From positions 4,720,109 through 4,784,108 of the forward strand of contig NZ_AP024651.1 in assembly GCF_019977295.1 (NCBI RefSeq): a stretch of 64,000 bases of DNA, read 5' to 3'. The stretch's first letter is position 1. The number at the start of each line of letters is the position of its first letter. Below are positions 35,092 through 43,986 of this stretch, piece by piece. The stretch is from Arthrobacter sp. StoSoilB20 (lineage in GTDB: Bacteria; Actinomycetota; Actinomycetes; Actinomycetales; Micrococcaceae). Below the pieces are notes generated by a model. That model was given only the letters and a program-made list of their open reading frames with translations. It did not search any database and had not been told where the DNA came from. Made by a program: the position numbers and the translations under genes.

Positions 35092-36365
35092 GAAGCACCC
35101 TCTTCGGCCGGCAACGGCACCCTGACGGCCACCACTGTTCCTTCACCGGGCGCCGACTCCACCTCCAGGCTGCCGTCCAACGCAGCCAGCCGCTCCCGCA
35201 AACTCATGAGACCGACGCCGGTGCCGTCGCCGCGCGCTGTACCGGCCGCCGTCGACGACTCAAAACCAACGCCGTCGTCGAAAACGTCAAGCGTCACCTC
35301 CGTGCCTGGAAACGACAAAGTCACTACGGCGGTACTGGCCTGGGCGTGTGCCCACACGTTCGCGAGGGAAGCCTGGGCGGCCCGGAGCAGGGTGGTCTGG
35401 AACGTATTGGGCAGCTCAACCGGGGTGCCCACCAGCTCGAAGCGGCATCGCAGGGAGGTTCCCCTGGCAGCGGCTTCCGTCTCGGTCTTTTCGCAGAGCC
35501 TGCGCAGAGTGTCCACCAAGCCGGACTGCTCAAGGTCCGGCGACCTCAGGCCCCGGACAAAGCTCCTGGCCTCGGCGAGATTGCCGGACGCGGTGTCCTG
35601 CACCATCTTCAGGCGCTCCTTGGCCACGGACGTGTCTCCGTCATCGAGGGCTTTCTCAGCTGACCGGCCCATGAGGACGATGCTGGAGAATCCCTGGGCC
35701 AGGGTGTCGTGTATTTCGCGGGCCAGCCGTTCACGCTCGGCCAGCATCCCGGCGTCGTGCTGGGTCTGTGCCAGTTCAGCCCGCGTCCTTCGGAGGTCGT
35801 CGGCCACGGCTCGCTGGTTTTCGGCTTCGAGGAACAAGGCCCGGTAGGCAAGGCCGGTAACCACGGCGAAAACAGCCCCGAACACCGGCCCCAGGACCAT
35901 GGCGGGCTGCAATCCGCCATCAACCGAATCCCGGCTGTGGAACCACAAAGCACCAACCAGCAGTGCCGTGCTCAGGGCAATGGCGGGGAGGGCAAGGCGC
36001 CGGGGGAGCAGGTGGAGTTGCAGGAAGAACAGGGGGAAGGCCACCCAGGCGAAGTCACCGCTGACCAGCAGGAGCAGCAGCCATAGCAGCATCACCGCCC
36101 CCAGCCACCAGCGGGCGTACGGCGTGGGGTTGAAGCGGCCGGCATCACCGGCGTAGCGCTTCTCCAGGACGGTGCCGGCCAAATACACCAGGGCCAGCAC
36201 GGCTGATAAACCCAATCCCGCGGCAATGGCCACCGATGACGGCGCACCGGCGGTTCCAACTCCGGCCAGCAGGCGGACAACTGCCACCAGCAGCAGCACC
36301 GCGAACCCTACATGCAGGCTCACGCGCAGCACGCGGAGGATGGTGGCGGCACCGGTGGTTTGCAT
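35088..36365 (-). CDS. Sensor histidine kinase (HisKA_3 type)
   Basis: The 425-residue protein starts at MQTTGAATILRVLRV (the frame continues upstream to 36431 without a ribosome-binding site). About five spans occupy residues 12-190, then a coiled segment, phospho-His in RERLAREIHDTLAQGF, and ATPase motifs DDGVGF and GVGLMSLRERLA. Like the first system it has little external sensor sequence. It is divergent from the ABC pair with about 195 bp between. Confidence 0.93.
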   Translation of the reverse strand: MQTTGAATILRVLRVSLHVGFAVLLLVAVVRLLAGVGTAGAPSSVAIAAGLGLSAVLALVYLAGTVLEKRYAGDAGRFNPTPYARWWLGAVMLLWLLLLLVSGDFAWVAFPLFFLQLHLLPRRLALPAIALSTALLVGALWFHSRDSVDGGLQPAMVLGPVFGAVFAVVTGLAYRALFLEAENQRAVADDLRRTRAELAQTQHDAGMLAERERLAREIHDTLAQGFSSIVLMGRSAEKALDDGDTSVAKERLKMVQDTASGNLAEARSFVRGLRSPDLEQSGLVDTLRRLCEKTETEAAARGTSLRCRFELVGTPVELPNTFQTTLLRAAQASLANVWAHAQASTAVVTLSFPGTEVTLDVFDDGVGFESSTAAGTARGDGTGVGLMSLRERLAALDGSLEVESAPGEGTVVAVRVPLPAEEGAS

Positions 36366-36559
36366 GCGTCCCAGCGTATCCCCCGGCGTCCCCCACCCAG
36401 CCCGGTTTTCCGCGCACCGCGCCCGAATCAACCATTCGGATGATCAGCCCCTCAACCCCTCGACGGCAAGCAATCCATCCGGCTCCCGATGTGCTGCGGA
36501 CCCATCAGCGGAAGAGTTGATTATGCCGGGATCAAGCCCGCACCAAGCAAAGGATTCTG

Positions 36560-37639
36560 ATGTTTCTCGCCATCCGCGACCTCCGGTTCGCCAAGGGCCG
36601 CTTCGCGCTCATGGGCAGCGTGGTCGCCTTGATCACCCTGCTGCTCGTCATGCTCTCCGGGTTGACGGCAGGCTTGGGCAACCAGTCGACGTCGGCCATT
36701 GCGGCACTCCCCGCTCAACAGATTGTCTTCGGCGCACCCGCCGGCGGAGAGCCTAAAGCCTCCTATACGGAGTCCGAAGTATCGGCCTCCCAGCTGGCGA
36801 CCTGGCGTGAACAACCGGGGGTTTCATCGGCGAAGGCAGTGGGAATCAGCCAAACCCGGTTCCAGTCCCTGGACAGTTCCGGCACACCGAGCGGAACCGC
36901 GAATGTAGGTGTGTTCGGCGGAGCAGTTGCGCCATCGGCCGTGCAGGACGGGACGGTGGTGGTCGGCGAAACCCTGGCCGGGGAACTGTCCCTCTCGAAA
37001 GGGAGCCGGGTCCGGGTGGGCGGTTCGGAACTGACCGTGGCCGATGTTGTGGAGGACCAGTGGTATTCACACACCGGGGTCATCTGGACCACCCTTGAAA
37101 CCTGGCGGACCATCGCCCATGCGGCACCCGGTACCGCTACCGTCCTGGCCGTCACGCACGACGCCGGGACCTCCTTGGACATCGATGCCGCCAATGCGGC
37201 GGCCGGCACGGTCAGCTCCGATCCTGTGGGCTCGTTCCAGGCCCTGTCCTCGTACAAGAGTGAGAACGGCTCACTTATGCTCATGCAGGCATTTCTCTAC
37301 GGCATCTCTGCTCTGGTGATTGTTGCCTTCCTGACGGTTTGGACTGTCCAGCGAACCCGCGACATCGCCGTACTCAAAGCCCTGGGTGGATCCTCCGCGT
37401 ACGTCCTGAAGGACGCTTTGGCCCAGGCAGCAATGGTCTTGGTGACCGGCGCAGCCGTGGGCGGTGCCATTGGCTTGGTTGCAGGCGTCTTTGCCGCCCA
37501 AGCGGCGCCCTTCCTGATCACTCCGCTGACAACCCTTCTTCCGGTGGCAGGGATCGTGCTGCTGGGACTGGCCGGCGCGGTGCTGGCAGTCCGGAAGGTC
37601 GTTTCCGTTGATCCGCTGCTTGCCCTCGGCGGCAACTAA
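36560..37639 (+). CDS. FtsX/MacB-type ABC permease
   Basis: The 359-residue protein has one N-terminal span (about 15-37), a large extracytoplasmic domain (residues 40-225), and three C-terminal spans, the MacB/FtsX plan. C-terminal QRTRDIAVLKALGGSSAYV is the coupling helix contact with the ATPase. It precedes the ATPase gene by 24 bp. Such pairs act in lipoprotein sorting, mechanotransmission or peptide-antibiotic export; the two-component system alongside suggests envelope stress response. Confidence 0.92.
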   Translation: MFLAIRDLRFAKGRFALMGSVVALITLLLVMLSGLTAGLGNQSTSAIAALPAQQIVFGAPAGGEPKASYTESEVSASQLATWREQPGVSSAKAVGISQTRFQSLDSSGTPSGTANVGVFGGAVAPSAVQDGTVVVGETLAGELSLSKGSRVRVGGSELTVADVVEDQWYSHTGVIWTTLETWRTIAHAAPGTATVLAVTHDAGTSLDIDAANAAAGTVSSDPVGSFQALSSYKSENGSLMLMQAFLYGISALVIVAFLTVWTVQRTRDIAVLKALGGSSAYVLKDALAQAAMVLVTGAAVGGAIGLVAGVFAAQAAPFLITPLTTLLPVAGIVLLGLAGAVLAVRKVVSVDPLLALGGN

Positions 37640-37663
37640 TACATTCCTCGAAAGGAATACACG

Positions 37664-38365
37664 ATGGTCACTGCATTGAATCTCTTCAACGTCTCACTGG
37701 AGTATCCCGACGGCGGGTCCGTCCTGAAGGCTCTGGACGCCGTCAGCCTCCCGGTCCACAGGAGCGAATTCCTCTCCTTGGTGGGCCCGTCCGGATCCGG
37801 CAAATCGTCCTTGCTCGCTGTCGCTGCCACCCTGGTCAAGCCAACTGCGGGAACCGTGGTGATTGATGGGCAGGACGTTTCCGTCCTCACGGAGGCCGAA
37901 CGCACGGCTCTGCGCCGGGACAAGGTGGGCATCATCTTCCAGCAACCCAACCTCCTTCCCTCCCTAACCGCCGTCGAGCAATTGCTCCTCCGCGAGCATC
38001 TTCGCGGCAAGTCGGTGAAGGAGGCCCGTCGCAAGGCCGAGGATCTCCTGGATGTTGTGGGTCTGTCCGCGGCCGGGTCCAAGAGGCCACATCAATTGTC
38101 CGGCGGCCAGCGTCAGAGGGTGAATATCGCCCGCGCCCTCATGGGGAGTCCCAGTGTCCTGCTGGTTGACGAACCAACGGCGGCACTGGATCACGAACGG
38201 AGCGAATCGATCGTCCGGCTGCTGCGGCAGGTAACCGATGAGTTCTCCACGGCCACCGTCATGGTCACGCACGACACCGAATTCCTGCCCATTACCGATG
38301 CAGTTGCCACCATGAGGGACGGAAGGATCAGCCGATCCGTGGTCCCGTCTGCGCAGCCCAACTAG
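37664..38365 (+). CDS. ABC ATPase, LolD/MacB type
   Basis: The 233-residue ATPase has Walker A GPSGSGKSS, Q-loop FQQPNLLPSLTAVEQ, signature LSGGQRQRV, Walker B VLLVDEPTAALD and switch His in MVTHDTEF. These are the marks of ATPases that pair with FtsX-type permeases. It follows the permease at 24 bp with AAGGAATAC in front of the ATG. Confidence 0.95.
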   Translation: MVTALNLFNVSLEYPDGGSVLKALDAVSLPVHRSEFLSLVGPSGSGKSSLLAVAATLVKPTAGTVVIDGQDVSVLTEAERTALRRDKVGIIFQQPNLLPSLTAVEQLLLREHLRGKSVKEARRKAEDLLDVVGLSAAGSKRPHQLSGGQRQRVNIARALMGSPSVLLVDEPTAALDHERSESIVRLLRQVTDEFSTATVMVTHDTEFLPITDAVATMRDGRISRSVVPSAQPN

Positions 38366-38413
38366 GTGACAGTAAACGTCCCACTGGAGCCTCATTGCAG
38401 CAAGAGCTGTTAC

Positions 38414-38812
38414 TCAGTTGGGTGAGCCGAGGAGAGCTTCGTCCTGCGCGTCGTCGTAGGCATCCCGCGCTTCCAGGATGGTGGGCACGTGGCTCTCAGC
38501 CCATCGACGCAGCAGGGTGAGAGGCTGCAGCAAGGACTGGCCCAGGTCGGTTAGCTCGTATTCCACGCGCGGCGGCACTTGGGCGTAGACGGTTCGGGTG
38601 ATCAGGCCGTCGCGTTCCAAGGTGCGCAGTGTTTGCGTCAGGACCTTCGGGGTAACTACGTTTACCATTTTGCGCAGTTCGGAAAAGCGGACGGGACCGT
38701 CGCCCAGAACCTGGATCACCAGCGATGCCCACTTATCGCCGATGCGCTGGAAGACCACGCGCGACGGGCAGTTGGGGTCCAGGACATTTCCGGCCAGGTC
38801 ATTAGTATCCAT
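38414..38812 (-). CDS. HxlR family transcriptional regulator
   Basis: This 132-residue regulator has the HxlR winged helix: CPSRVVFQRIGDKWASLVIQVLGDGPVRFSELRK and TPKVLTQTLRTLERDGLITRTVYAQVPPRVEYELT in order, plus the N-terminal Cys (CP) that in some relatives senses electrophiles. It is divergent from an NAD(P)-binding oxidoreductase gene with 83 bp between, and a palindrome lies in that space. Confidence 0.93.
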   Translation of the reverse strand: MDTNDLAGNVLDPNCPSRVVFQRIGDKWASLVIQVLGDGPVRFSELRKMVNVVTPKVLTQTLRTLERDGLITRTVYAQVPPRVEYELTDLGQSLLQPLTLLRRWAESHVPTILEARDAYDDAQDEALLGSPN

Positions 38813-38841
38813 GAGGTAACTCAGTTCCTTTGAAGCTATCA

Positions 38842-38856
38842 GTATCCAATGGATAC
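38842..38856. promoter_or_regulatory. HxlR operator candidate
   Basis: GTATCCA-A-TGGATAC is an odd palindrome with perfect 7-bp arms; a further half-site, AAGGATACC, follows at about 38871. It lies between the divergent HxlR and oxidoreductase starts, the usual location for HxlR binding. Confidence 0.6.
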
Positions 38857-38895
38857 CTTTGTGTTATTGCAAGGATACCAACCCCAAGGAGAGCT

Positions 38896-39501
38896 ATGAA
38901 AATCGCAGTCTACGGCGCAACGGGCATGGTCGGCAGCCAGATCGTCAACGAGTCCATCACCCGCGGCCACCAGGTCACGGCCATCTCCCGCAAGGGTGCA
39001 GAGGTCCCGGGTGCCGCCGCCCAGGCCGCAGACCTGGCTGACGCCCAGGCGTTTGCCTCCATTGCAAAGGAACACGACGTCGTTGTGTTGGCGACGGGTC
39101 CCAGCCGCACCGGCGGTGACCACGGAGAATGGCTCGATGCCATGGCAGCCGCTTACAGCAACGCCGAAGGAACCCGCCTCATGATCGTAGGGGGTGCCGG
39201 CACCCTGGAAATCGATGGTGTCCGCCTGCTCGATTCACCGGACTTCCCGGAGGCGTACAAGGCTGAGGCCACCACCGCCGGCAAGGCACTCGAGGCAGTC
39301 AAGGAAACCCCGGAATCCGTGGACTGGACCGTGCTTGCCCCCGCCCCGGTGATCCAGCCAGGCGAACGCACCGGCGTATACACCGTGGCCAAGGATTCAC
39401 CGGCCGGCAACGCAATCTCTACGCAGGACTACGCAGTAGCCATGCTGGACGAGATCGAAACCCCGGCCCACCGCCGCGCCCGCTTCACGGCAGCCAACTG
39501 A
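38896..39501 (+). CDS. NAD(P)-binding oxidoreductase (NmrA/SDR-like)
   Basis: The 201-residue protein starts MKIAVYGATGMVGSQIVNES, a Rossmann glycine motif (GATGMVG at about residue 7), followed by the NAD(P)-binding ISRKGAE turn and VVLATGPSRT. It lacks the classical SDR Tyr-Lys pair and is like NmrA or flavin-reductase proteins. The ATG at 38896 follows AAGGAGAGCT; the longer frame from 38830 overlaps the operator. HxlR-linked oxidoreductases often detoxify reactive electrophiles or aldehydes (inference). Confidence 0.88.
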   Translation: MKIAVYGATGMVGSQIVNESITRGHQVTAISRKGAEVPGAAAQAADLADAQAFASIAKEHDVVVLATGPSRTGGDHGEWLDAMAAAYSNAEGTRLMIVGGAGTLEIDGVRLLDSPDFPEAYKAEATTAGKALEAVKETPESVDWTVLAPAPVIQPGERTGVYTVAKDSPAGNAISTQDYAVAMLDEIETPAHRRARFTAAN

Positions 39502-39516
39502 TACAGGCCCTGGCAG

Positions 39517-40962
39517 CTACAACCCCAGGCCCAGCCCGGGTACCTGCATTCCAAAGATGTCCTTAAGGGCGTGTTTGGCAGCGTGGTATCCGGGCATTCC
39601 TGTGACTCCGGGTCCGGGCGGAGTGGACGAGGAACAAAGGTAGACCCCCTGCACCGGCGTCCTCCACGGCACGTTGGAGACCACAGGCCGTTGCACCAGG
39701 CCGCGCAGGTCCAGGAGCCCGGCGCTGAAGTCACCCCCAACGTAGTTCGCGTTGTACGCAGACAGTTCAGCCGCCGTCGTGGTTTGCGAAGCCACCACGA
39801 CGTCCCGGAAGCCGGGGGCATACCGCTCTATGCGGGCCGTGACGACTTCCGCCATGTCTACCGTGGAGTTGGCAGGGACATGGCAATAGGACCACAGGAC
39901 ATGCTTGCCCTCGGGAGCGCGGGTTGAATCCACTACCGATGGCTGCGACACCAGGACATAGGGCTCGGTGGGGTGCTTTCCCATATCCACCAGGTTCTCC
40001 GACTCAGCCATGGCCCGTCGGGACCCACCTACATGGACCGTTCCTGCCTTCGCCAGCCCGGGGTCGAGCCAAGGGACCGGCGCAGAGAGAATGAAGTCCA
40101 CCTTGCACGCCGCATTCCCGAACCGGAACGTTTCCAGTGCATGCCGGTAGCGGTCGGGGATTTCGGGTCCGCCCAGCCGTGCCAGCGTGGGCGGGGCGAC
40201 GTCCAGCAGAATGGCCTTCGCGGGACGGATCTGGTCCAGCGAGTTGACTCGTTCTCCCACGTGGATTTTTCCGCCGTGCTCAATCAGGTCGTCCGCCATG
40301 GCCCTGGCGATGGACATGGAACCGCCCACCGGGATGGCCCATCCGCCGGCATGGGCCAAAATACTGAGCAGGAGCCCGGCCCCGGTCGAGCTGAGGGACG
40401 GCTGGGAACCCAGGGCATGCGACATGACACCCGTCAGCAGCGCAGGCGCGGCCTCTTCGCGGAAGCGGCGGTTCCACAGCGGCGTCCCCTGGTCCAGCGT
40501 GGCCAGCCCGAACATGACAGCCGCCATGGGGTCTTTGGGAAGGCGCAACAGCTGGTTGGACGTAAAGTCCACCACACCGTCGGCACGCTTCACCAACGGC
40601 CCAAGGAGCCGCCGGTATGCGTCACCATCAACGCCAAGTTCCAGTGCGGTCCGTTCCAAGGACTGATAGGCCAACGCAGCGCCCCCTGCGTCCAGCGGAG
40701 TACCGTGCTGGACTTCGGGGATCCGCAGATCCACGCGCCGGGAAAGTTCAAAGGCGCGGAAGAACGGCGACGCGAGTGCCATGGGGTGCACAGCGGAGCA
40801 GACATCGTAGAGGTAGCCCGGTTCCATCAGTTGGCTGGTTCGCGAACCACCACCAATGGCCTCGGCGGCCTCGTAAAGTTCAACCTCCAGGCCGGCGCGG
40901 GCCATGACTACTGCGGCCGCCAGTCCGTTGGGACCGGCTCCGACGACGGCGACATCCACCAT
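39517..40962 (-). CDS. FAD-dependent oxidoreductase, phytoene dehydrogenase-like
   Basis: The 481-residue protein has VDVAVVGAGPNGLAAAVVMARAG at the N terminus (dinucleotide site), ELYEAAEAIGGGSRT, and a C-terminal FAD contact (PPGPGVTGMPGYHAAKHAL). It belongs with the CrtI/FAD amine-oxidase superfamily; carotenoid genes are not near, so function is open. It runs 6 bp downstream of the GT87 gene, so both are one transcript. Confidence 0.88.
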   Translation of the reverse strand: MVDVAVVGAGPNGLAAAVVMARAGLEVELYEAAEAIGGGSRTSQLMEPGYLYDVCSAVHPMALASPFFRAFELSRRVDLRIPEVQHGTPLDAGGAALAYQSLERTALELGVDGDAYRRLLGPLVKRADGVVDFTSNQLLRLPKDPMAAVMFGLATLDQGTPLWNRRFREEAAPALLTGVMSHALGSQPSLSSTGAGLLLSILAHAGGWAIPVGGSMSIARAMADDLIEHGGKIHVGERVNSLDQIRPAKAILLDVAPPTLARLGGPEIPDRYRHALETFRFGNAACKVDFILSAPVPWLDPGLAKAGTVHVGGSRRAMAESENLVDMGKHPTEPYVLVSQPSVVDSTRAPEGKHVLWSYCHVPANSTVDMAEVVTARIERYAPGFRDVVVASQTTTAAELSAYNANYVGGDFSAGLLDLRGLVQRPVVSNVPWRTPVQGVYLCSSSTPPGPGVTGMPGYHAAKHALKDIFGMQVPGLGLGL

Positions 40963-40968
40963 TGCTTT

Positions 40969-42465
40969 CTACCTCCGCTCGCTGGGCTTCCGGGATTCGG
41001 GAACACTTTGGGCGGCGCGCCAAGGCAGCAGGGACCGTGAAGGACGGAGGAGGTCAATCCTCAGCCAGTCCCGGGCGCCGTCAAAGGGCCCTCCATGGGG
41101 ATCGTCCTCGCCGTGGATACGCAGGGGGTCCTGGGCGGGATCCCAGATATCCAGGACCACGCGGGCCATCAGATAGGCCGTGGCCACCATGTGCAGGCCG
41201 ACGGCAAGGACGTAGTAGGACATATCGATGTTGTGCTGGACGGAACCCCCACTGGTTGCCTGGCCCAGGTACATCCAGATGGCCGCCCAGTGCAGGCCTT
41301 CGGCTGCCTGCCAGATGAGGAAGTCGCGCCAGCGCGGCCGGGCCAGGGCCAGCAGCGGAATGAGCCAGATAACAAACTGCGGCGAGTAGACCTTGTTGGT
41401 AAGGATGAAGGCGGCAACTATCAGGAACGCCAGTTGCGCGATCCGGGGCCGCTGCGGCGCGCACAATGCCAGGGCGCCAATCAGCGCACAGGCAATGATG
41501 AACAGGTAAAGAGCCAGCGAGTTGATGGTTGCGGCATTCATCTGCATCCACTGAAGCCGGTCCGCCACCAGGTTGTAGGCAAACCATGGCGAGCTGTAGC
41601 CGGCGGGGCGTTCCTGCGTGAACTCGAAGAAGTAGCGCCAGCCGGAGGGGTTCATCGCCGCGATGGGAAGGTTCACGGCAAGCCACGATGCCAGGGCAGC
41701 CCCGGCGGTCACAAAGAACGCCCGCAGCTTGCCCGAACGCAGCGCGAGGACCAGTACCGCGCCCAGAATCAGGACGGGATACAACTTGGTGGCAGTACCG
41801 AGCCCTATGCACACACCCGCAAGGACAAGCTTGTCCCGCGAGAAGAAGTACATGCCCAGGGCGAGCAGCCCCACAGCCCACATATCCCAGTTGATGAAGC
41901 CGGCAAGGATGATGCCCGGTGCCACCGCAACCATGGCCGCGTCCCACGGGCGCCGCTTGTTGATGCGGGCCGTCAAAAGAACCGTGAGTATCCAGACGGC
42001 AACTATGAGCGTGGCGTTGATATCGAAGTAGCCAAGGATGCGTTCGCTGCCCACTCCCTGGCCCGGCACCATCATTGCCGTGATACCGGCAATGATCCCC
42101 ATGAGGACGGGGTACTCGAACAAGCTGCCTTGGGTGAAGAACGGGAAGACGCCGTCGCCCAGGCCGCGGTTCTTGAAGAGCTCAGGGAAGTCGGAGTAAC
42201 AGGTGGCGTAGAACTGGCCGGGCGTTTGCCACCCGTTGACCCGGCAGTACTCCTTGGCAAGCACGGCCAGCAGTGCTGCCAGCACGGTAAGGACAATGAG
42301 GACCCGCTCAACAGTGAACGGCCCGGAGGAAACCCGTCCTGGAGACGCATGCTTGCCCAGCGGGCCACCTATCAGCTCCGTGAAGTTCCGGAGCAGGGAG
42401 TCGCTGCGGCTCGGAACCACAAAGCGGGCACGTTTTTGCGGCCGGTGCGGCTTCGTCTCCTGCAT
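40969..42465 (-). CDS. GT87-type membrane glycosyltransferase-like protein
   Basis: The 498-residue protein has about eleven spans from residue 52 and the DUF2029/GT87 pattern, including YSDFPELF in the first loop (likely catalytic Asp), FINWDMWAVGLLALGMYF and GTATKLYPV. Family members transfer mannose or arabinose from polyprenyl-phosphate sugar outside the membrane. Both ends of the chain are highly charged. It is followed closely by the FAD enzyme gene. Confidence 0.87.
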   Translation of the reverse strand: MQETKPHRPQKRARFVVPSRSDSLLRNFTELIGGPLGKHASPGRVSSGPFTVERVLIVLTVLAALLAVLAKEYCRVNGWQTPGQFYATCYSDFPELFKNRGLGDGVFPFFTQGSLFEYPVLMGIIAGITAMMVPGQGVGSERILGYFDINATLIVAVWILTVLLTARINKRRPWDAAMVAVAPGIILAGFINWDMWAVGLLALGMYFFSRDKLVLAGVCIGLGTATKLYPVLILGAVLVLALRSGKLRAFFVTAGAALASWLAVNLPIAAMNPSGWRYFFEFTQERPAGYSSPWFAYNLVADRLQWMQMNAATINSLALYLFIIACALIGALALCAPQRPRIAQLAFLIVAAFILTNKVYSPQFVIWLIPLLALARPRWRDFLIWQAAEGLHWAAIWMYLGQATSGGSVQHNIDMSYYVLAVGLHMVATAYLMARVVLDIWDPAQDPLRIHGEDDPHGGPFDGARDWLRIDLLRPSRSLLPWRAAQSVPESRKPSERR

Positions 42466-42570
42466 GGATCGAGCTTACAGTCACCCTTTGGCCTGCAGCA
42501 TCACACCCGGCAGGGTGGCAGCACAAAGTAGCAGCACCAAGGCGGACGTTAAGCGGCCCTTAAAAGGGAG

Positions 42571-42596
42571 GAGCCCACGCGCAGCCGCGTGGGCTC
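42571..42596. terminator. GC-rich hairpin
   Basis: GAGCCCACGCG (42571-42581) and CGCGTGGGCTC (42586-42596) form a perfect 11-bp stem with a 4-nt loop. It lies 58 bp downstream of the small minus-strand gene at 42655, which it probably terminates; no long T-run follows. Confidence 0.7.
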
Positions 42597-42654
42597 CTTG
42601 AGGTTCAGCATGAATGTGTGGCACCTGAACTCCTTCGGGGCAGTGTGAAGGACA

Positions 42655-42795
42655 TCAACGGATGAGTCCCATTTGGTGCAGGACAACGTAGACGTCTTCA
42701 CGGTGCTGGTCGAGCAGCTGGCCGTTGAACAGGGTGCGGTCCTTGGGAGCATTGGTGCTCTTGAAGAATCGCATGTCTTCCGGGCGTTTTCGCAT
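42655..42795 (-). CDS. 46-residue protein of unknown function
   Basis: An ideal ribosome-binding site, AAGGAGGTGAACC, lies directly before ATG at 42795, followed by 46 codons and TGA at 42655. The product starts MRKRPEDMRFFKST and ends HREDVYVVLHQMGLIR; it is basic at the start, hydrophilic and not membrane-bound. The 5' region (42800-42900) is A/T-rich and looks like a promoter, and a hairpin terminator follows at 42571. I know no family for it. Confidence 0.65.
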   Translation of the reverse strand: MRKRPEDMRFFKSTNAPKDRTLFNGQLLDQHREDVYVVLHQMGLIR

Positions 42796-43124
42796 GGTTC
42801 ACCTCCTTTCCGGGGGCAACTAATCCGGCGTTTAGGCACAACAATTAGAGCCATATGAATTCGAAAGAAATCAAGGCGTAAAAAGGGCATAAAAGGCCGA
42901 GGCTAATAAAGGGGATTAAGCGGACTGAATCAGGAAATCCTGAAACGCCGTGCACAATTGCGCGTGCTTCCGGCAGTCGACCCAACAAGAAGCTGGTTCC
43001 GAACTATGGGGAAACTGCGCACCCGCGGCATGCTGCGTGGGTCCGCGCCTACAACTGACTACCCGGCCATCCAGGGAAGGAGGCCGACAAGAACACCGCC
43101 GGCGTCAAGGCCGGTCCGGATGGT

Positions 43125-43220
43125 TCAGGAGTGGGTCAGAGAGCAAAAATGGCGTCGATCATCAGCAGAGGCCGGGGCAGCAGTGACGGTCAACTTCCGT
43201 CCGCTAGTCAAAGTAATCAT
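43125..43220 (-). CDS. Possible 31-residue peptide
   Basis: AAGGAGG at 43230-43236 is 9 nt from ATG at 43220 on the minus strand, opening 31 codons to TGA at 43125. The peptide begins MITLTSGRKLTVTAAPASAD and ends FCSLTHS. The good ribosome-binding site is the only real support; length and composition are weak. It could be a leader peptide of the 46-residue gene 330 bp downstream. Confidence 0.3.
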   Translation of the reverse strand: MITLTSGRKLTVTAAPASADDRRHFCSLTHS

Positions 43221-43361
43221 TTTTCCCAACCTCCTTTTCTGGTCACGAGGACCTGCTGTGGCATTCTCCCGGCTGACTGAACCAGGGAATGCGCGCCTTG
43301 TTCCCGGCGGATCGCTCTGGGAACAAGATATAAGCTACCGCATACAGAAGGAGTTTGACCA

Positions 43362-43392
43362 GCGAAATTAGGCATTTCGCCAAAAGTTTTTT
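43362..43392 (+). terminator. Plus-strand intrinsic terminator
   Basis: GCGAAAT (43362-43368) and ATTTCGC (43374-43380) form a 7-bp stem with loop TAGGC, followed by CAAAAG and a run of seven T. The T-run shows it acts on plus-strand transcripts, yet no established plus-strand gene precedes it, which hints at an RNA from 42950-43360. Confidence 0.65.
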
Positions 43393-43404
43393 TAAATTCC
43401 CGGT

Positions 43405-43986
43405 TTAGAGGCCCCAACGCACAATTGCCGGCGTCCGCTTATCCCAACCCAGGGTGCAAACCTTGGCAGTCCCCAGAATGAAGTGCCGGCCTTCGCGGGC
43501 GTCCATTTCCAGCCAGCGGGCCGTGAGGATACGGGAGAAATGTCCGTGGGCCACTATCAGGACATTGTCCATTCCGGATTCCAGGACCCGCCCAATGATC
43601 TTGTCGGCCCGGGCGGCAACCTCGTCCAGGGTCTCCCCGTTGGGTACGCCGTCGGTCCAGATGAGGTAGTCCGGGTTGTCCTTGCGGATCAGGTCCGAGC
43701 TGATGCCTTCGTAGTCGCCGTAGTTCCATTCGACCGCCAGCGGCTCGTGCACGGCCTCCGGATAGCCGGCCAGTTCCGCGGTGCGGCGGGCGCGGCGCAG
43801 TGGCGAGGTCAGGACGAGGTCGAAGTCGATGCCTTCCAGGACCTTCCGGGCCTCCACTGCCTGCTGCTCACCCTCGACAGTGAGGGGAAGGTCGGTCAGG
43901 CCCGTGTATTGGCCGCTCTTGGACCATTCGGTCTCGCCGTGGCGCAGGATCCAGAGTTGCGGACGTGGGGAAGTCGCAGCGTTCAT
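43405..43986 (-). CDS. Histidine phosphatase family protein
   Basis: At 193 residues it has the phosphoglycerate-mutase-like motifs: catalytic His in LWILRHGETEWSKSGQYTG, Arg in LTSPLRRARRT, Glu in WNYGDYEG, and the second His in IVAHGHFSRIL. Such proteins dephosphorylate small phosphates; substrate unknown. Its start overlaps the CCA-adding enzyme stop by 4 bp (ATGA), so it is translated together with it. An upstream extension to 44049 would overlap more and is not used. Confidence 0.93.
   Translation of the reverse strand: MNAATSPRPQLWILRHGETEWSKSGQYTGLTDLPLTVEGEQQAVEARKVLEGIDFDLVLTSPLRRARRTAELAGYPEAVHEPLAVEWNYGDYEGISSDLIRKDNPDYLIWTDGVPNGETLDEVAARADKIIGRVLESGMDNVLIVAHGHFSRILTARWLEMDAREGRHFILGTAKVCTLGWDKRTPAIVRWGL

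Larger units (their letters stand above)
42796..43404. other. Intergenic stretch without an established gene
   Basis: This stretch of about 600 bp holds an A/T-rich promoter-like segment at 42830-42930, a possible 31-codon frame at 43125, and a plus-strand hairpin with T-run at 43362. A plus-strand frame from 42958 to 43371 (137 codons, GTG start) has no ribosome-binding site and no recognisable domain; its stop lies inside the hairpin. I do not call it a gene. Confidence 0.6.

Noticed and set aside
42958..43371. Plus-strand 137-codon gene
   Set aside because: GTG start without ribosome-binding site, no domain, and its stop codon lies inside the terminator stem; kept only as a possible RNA.
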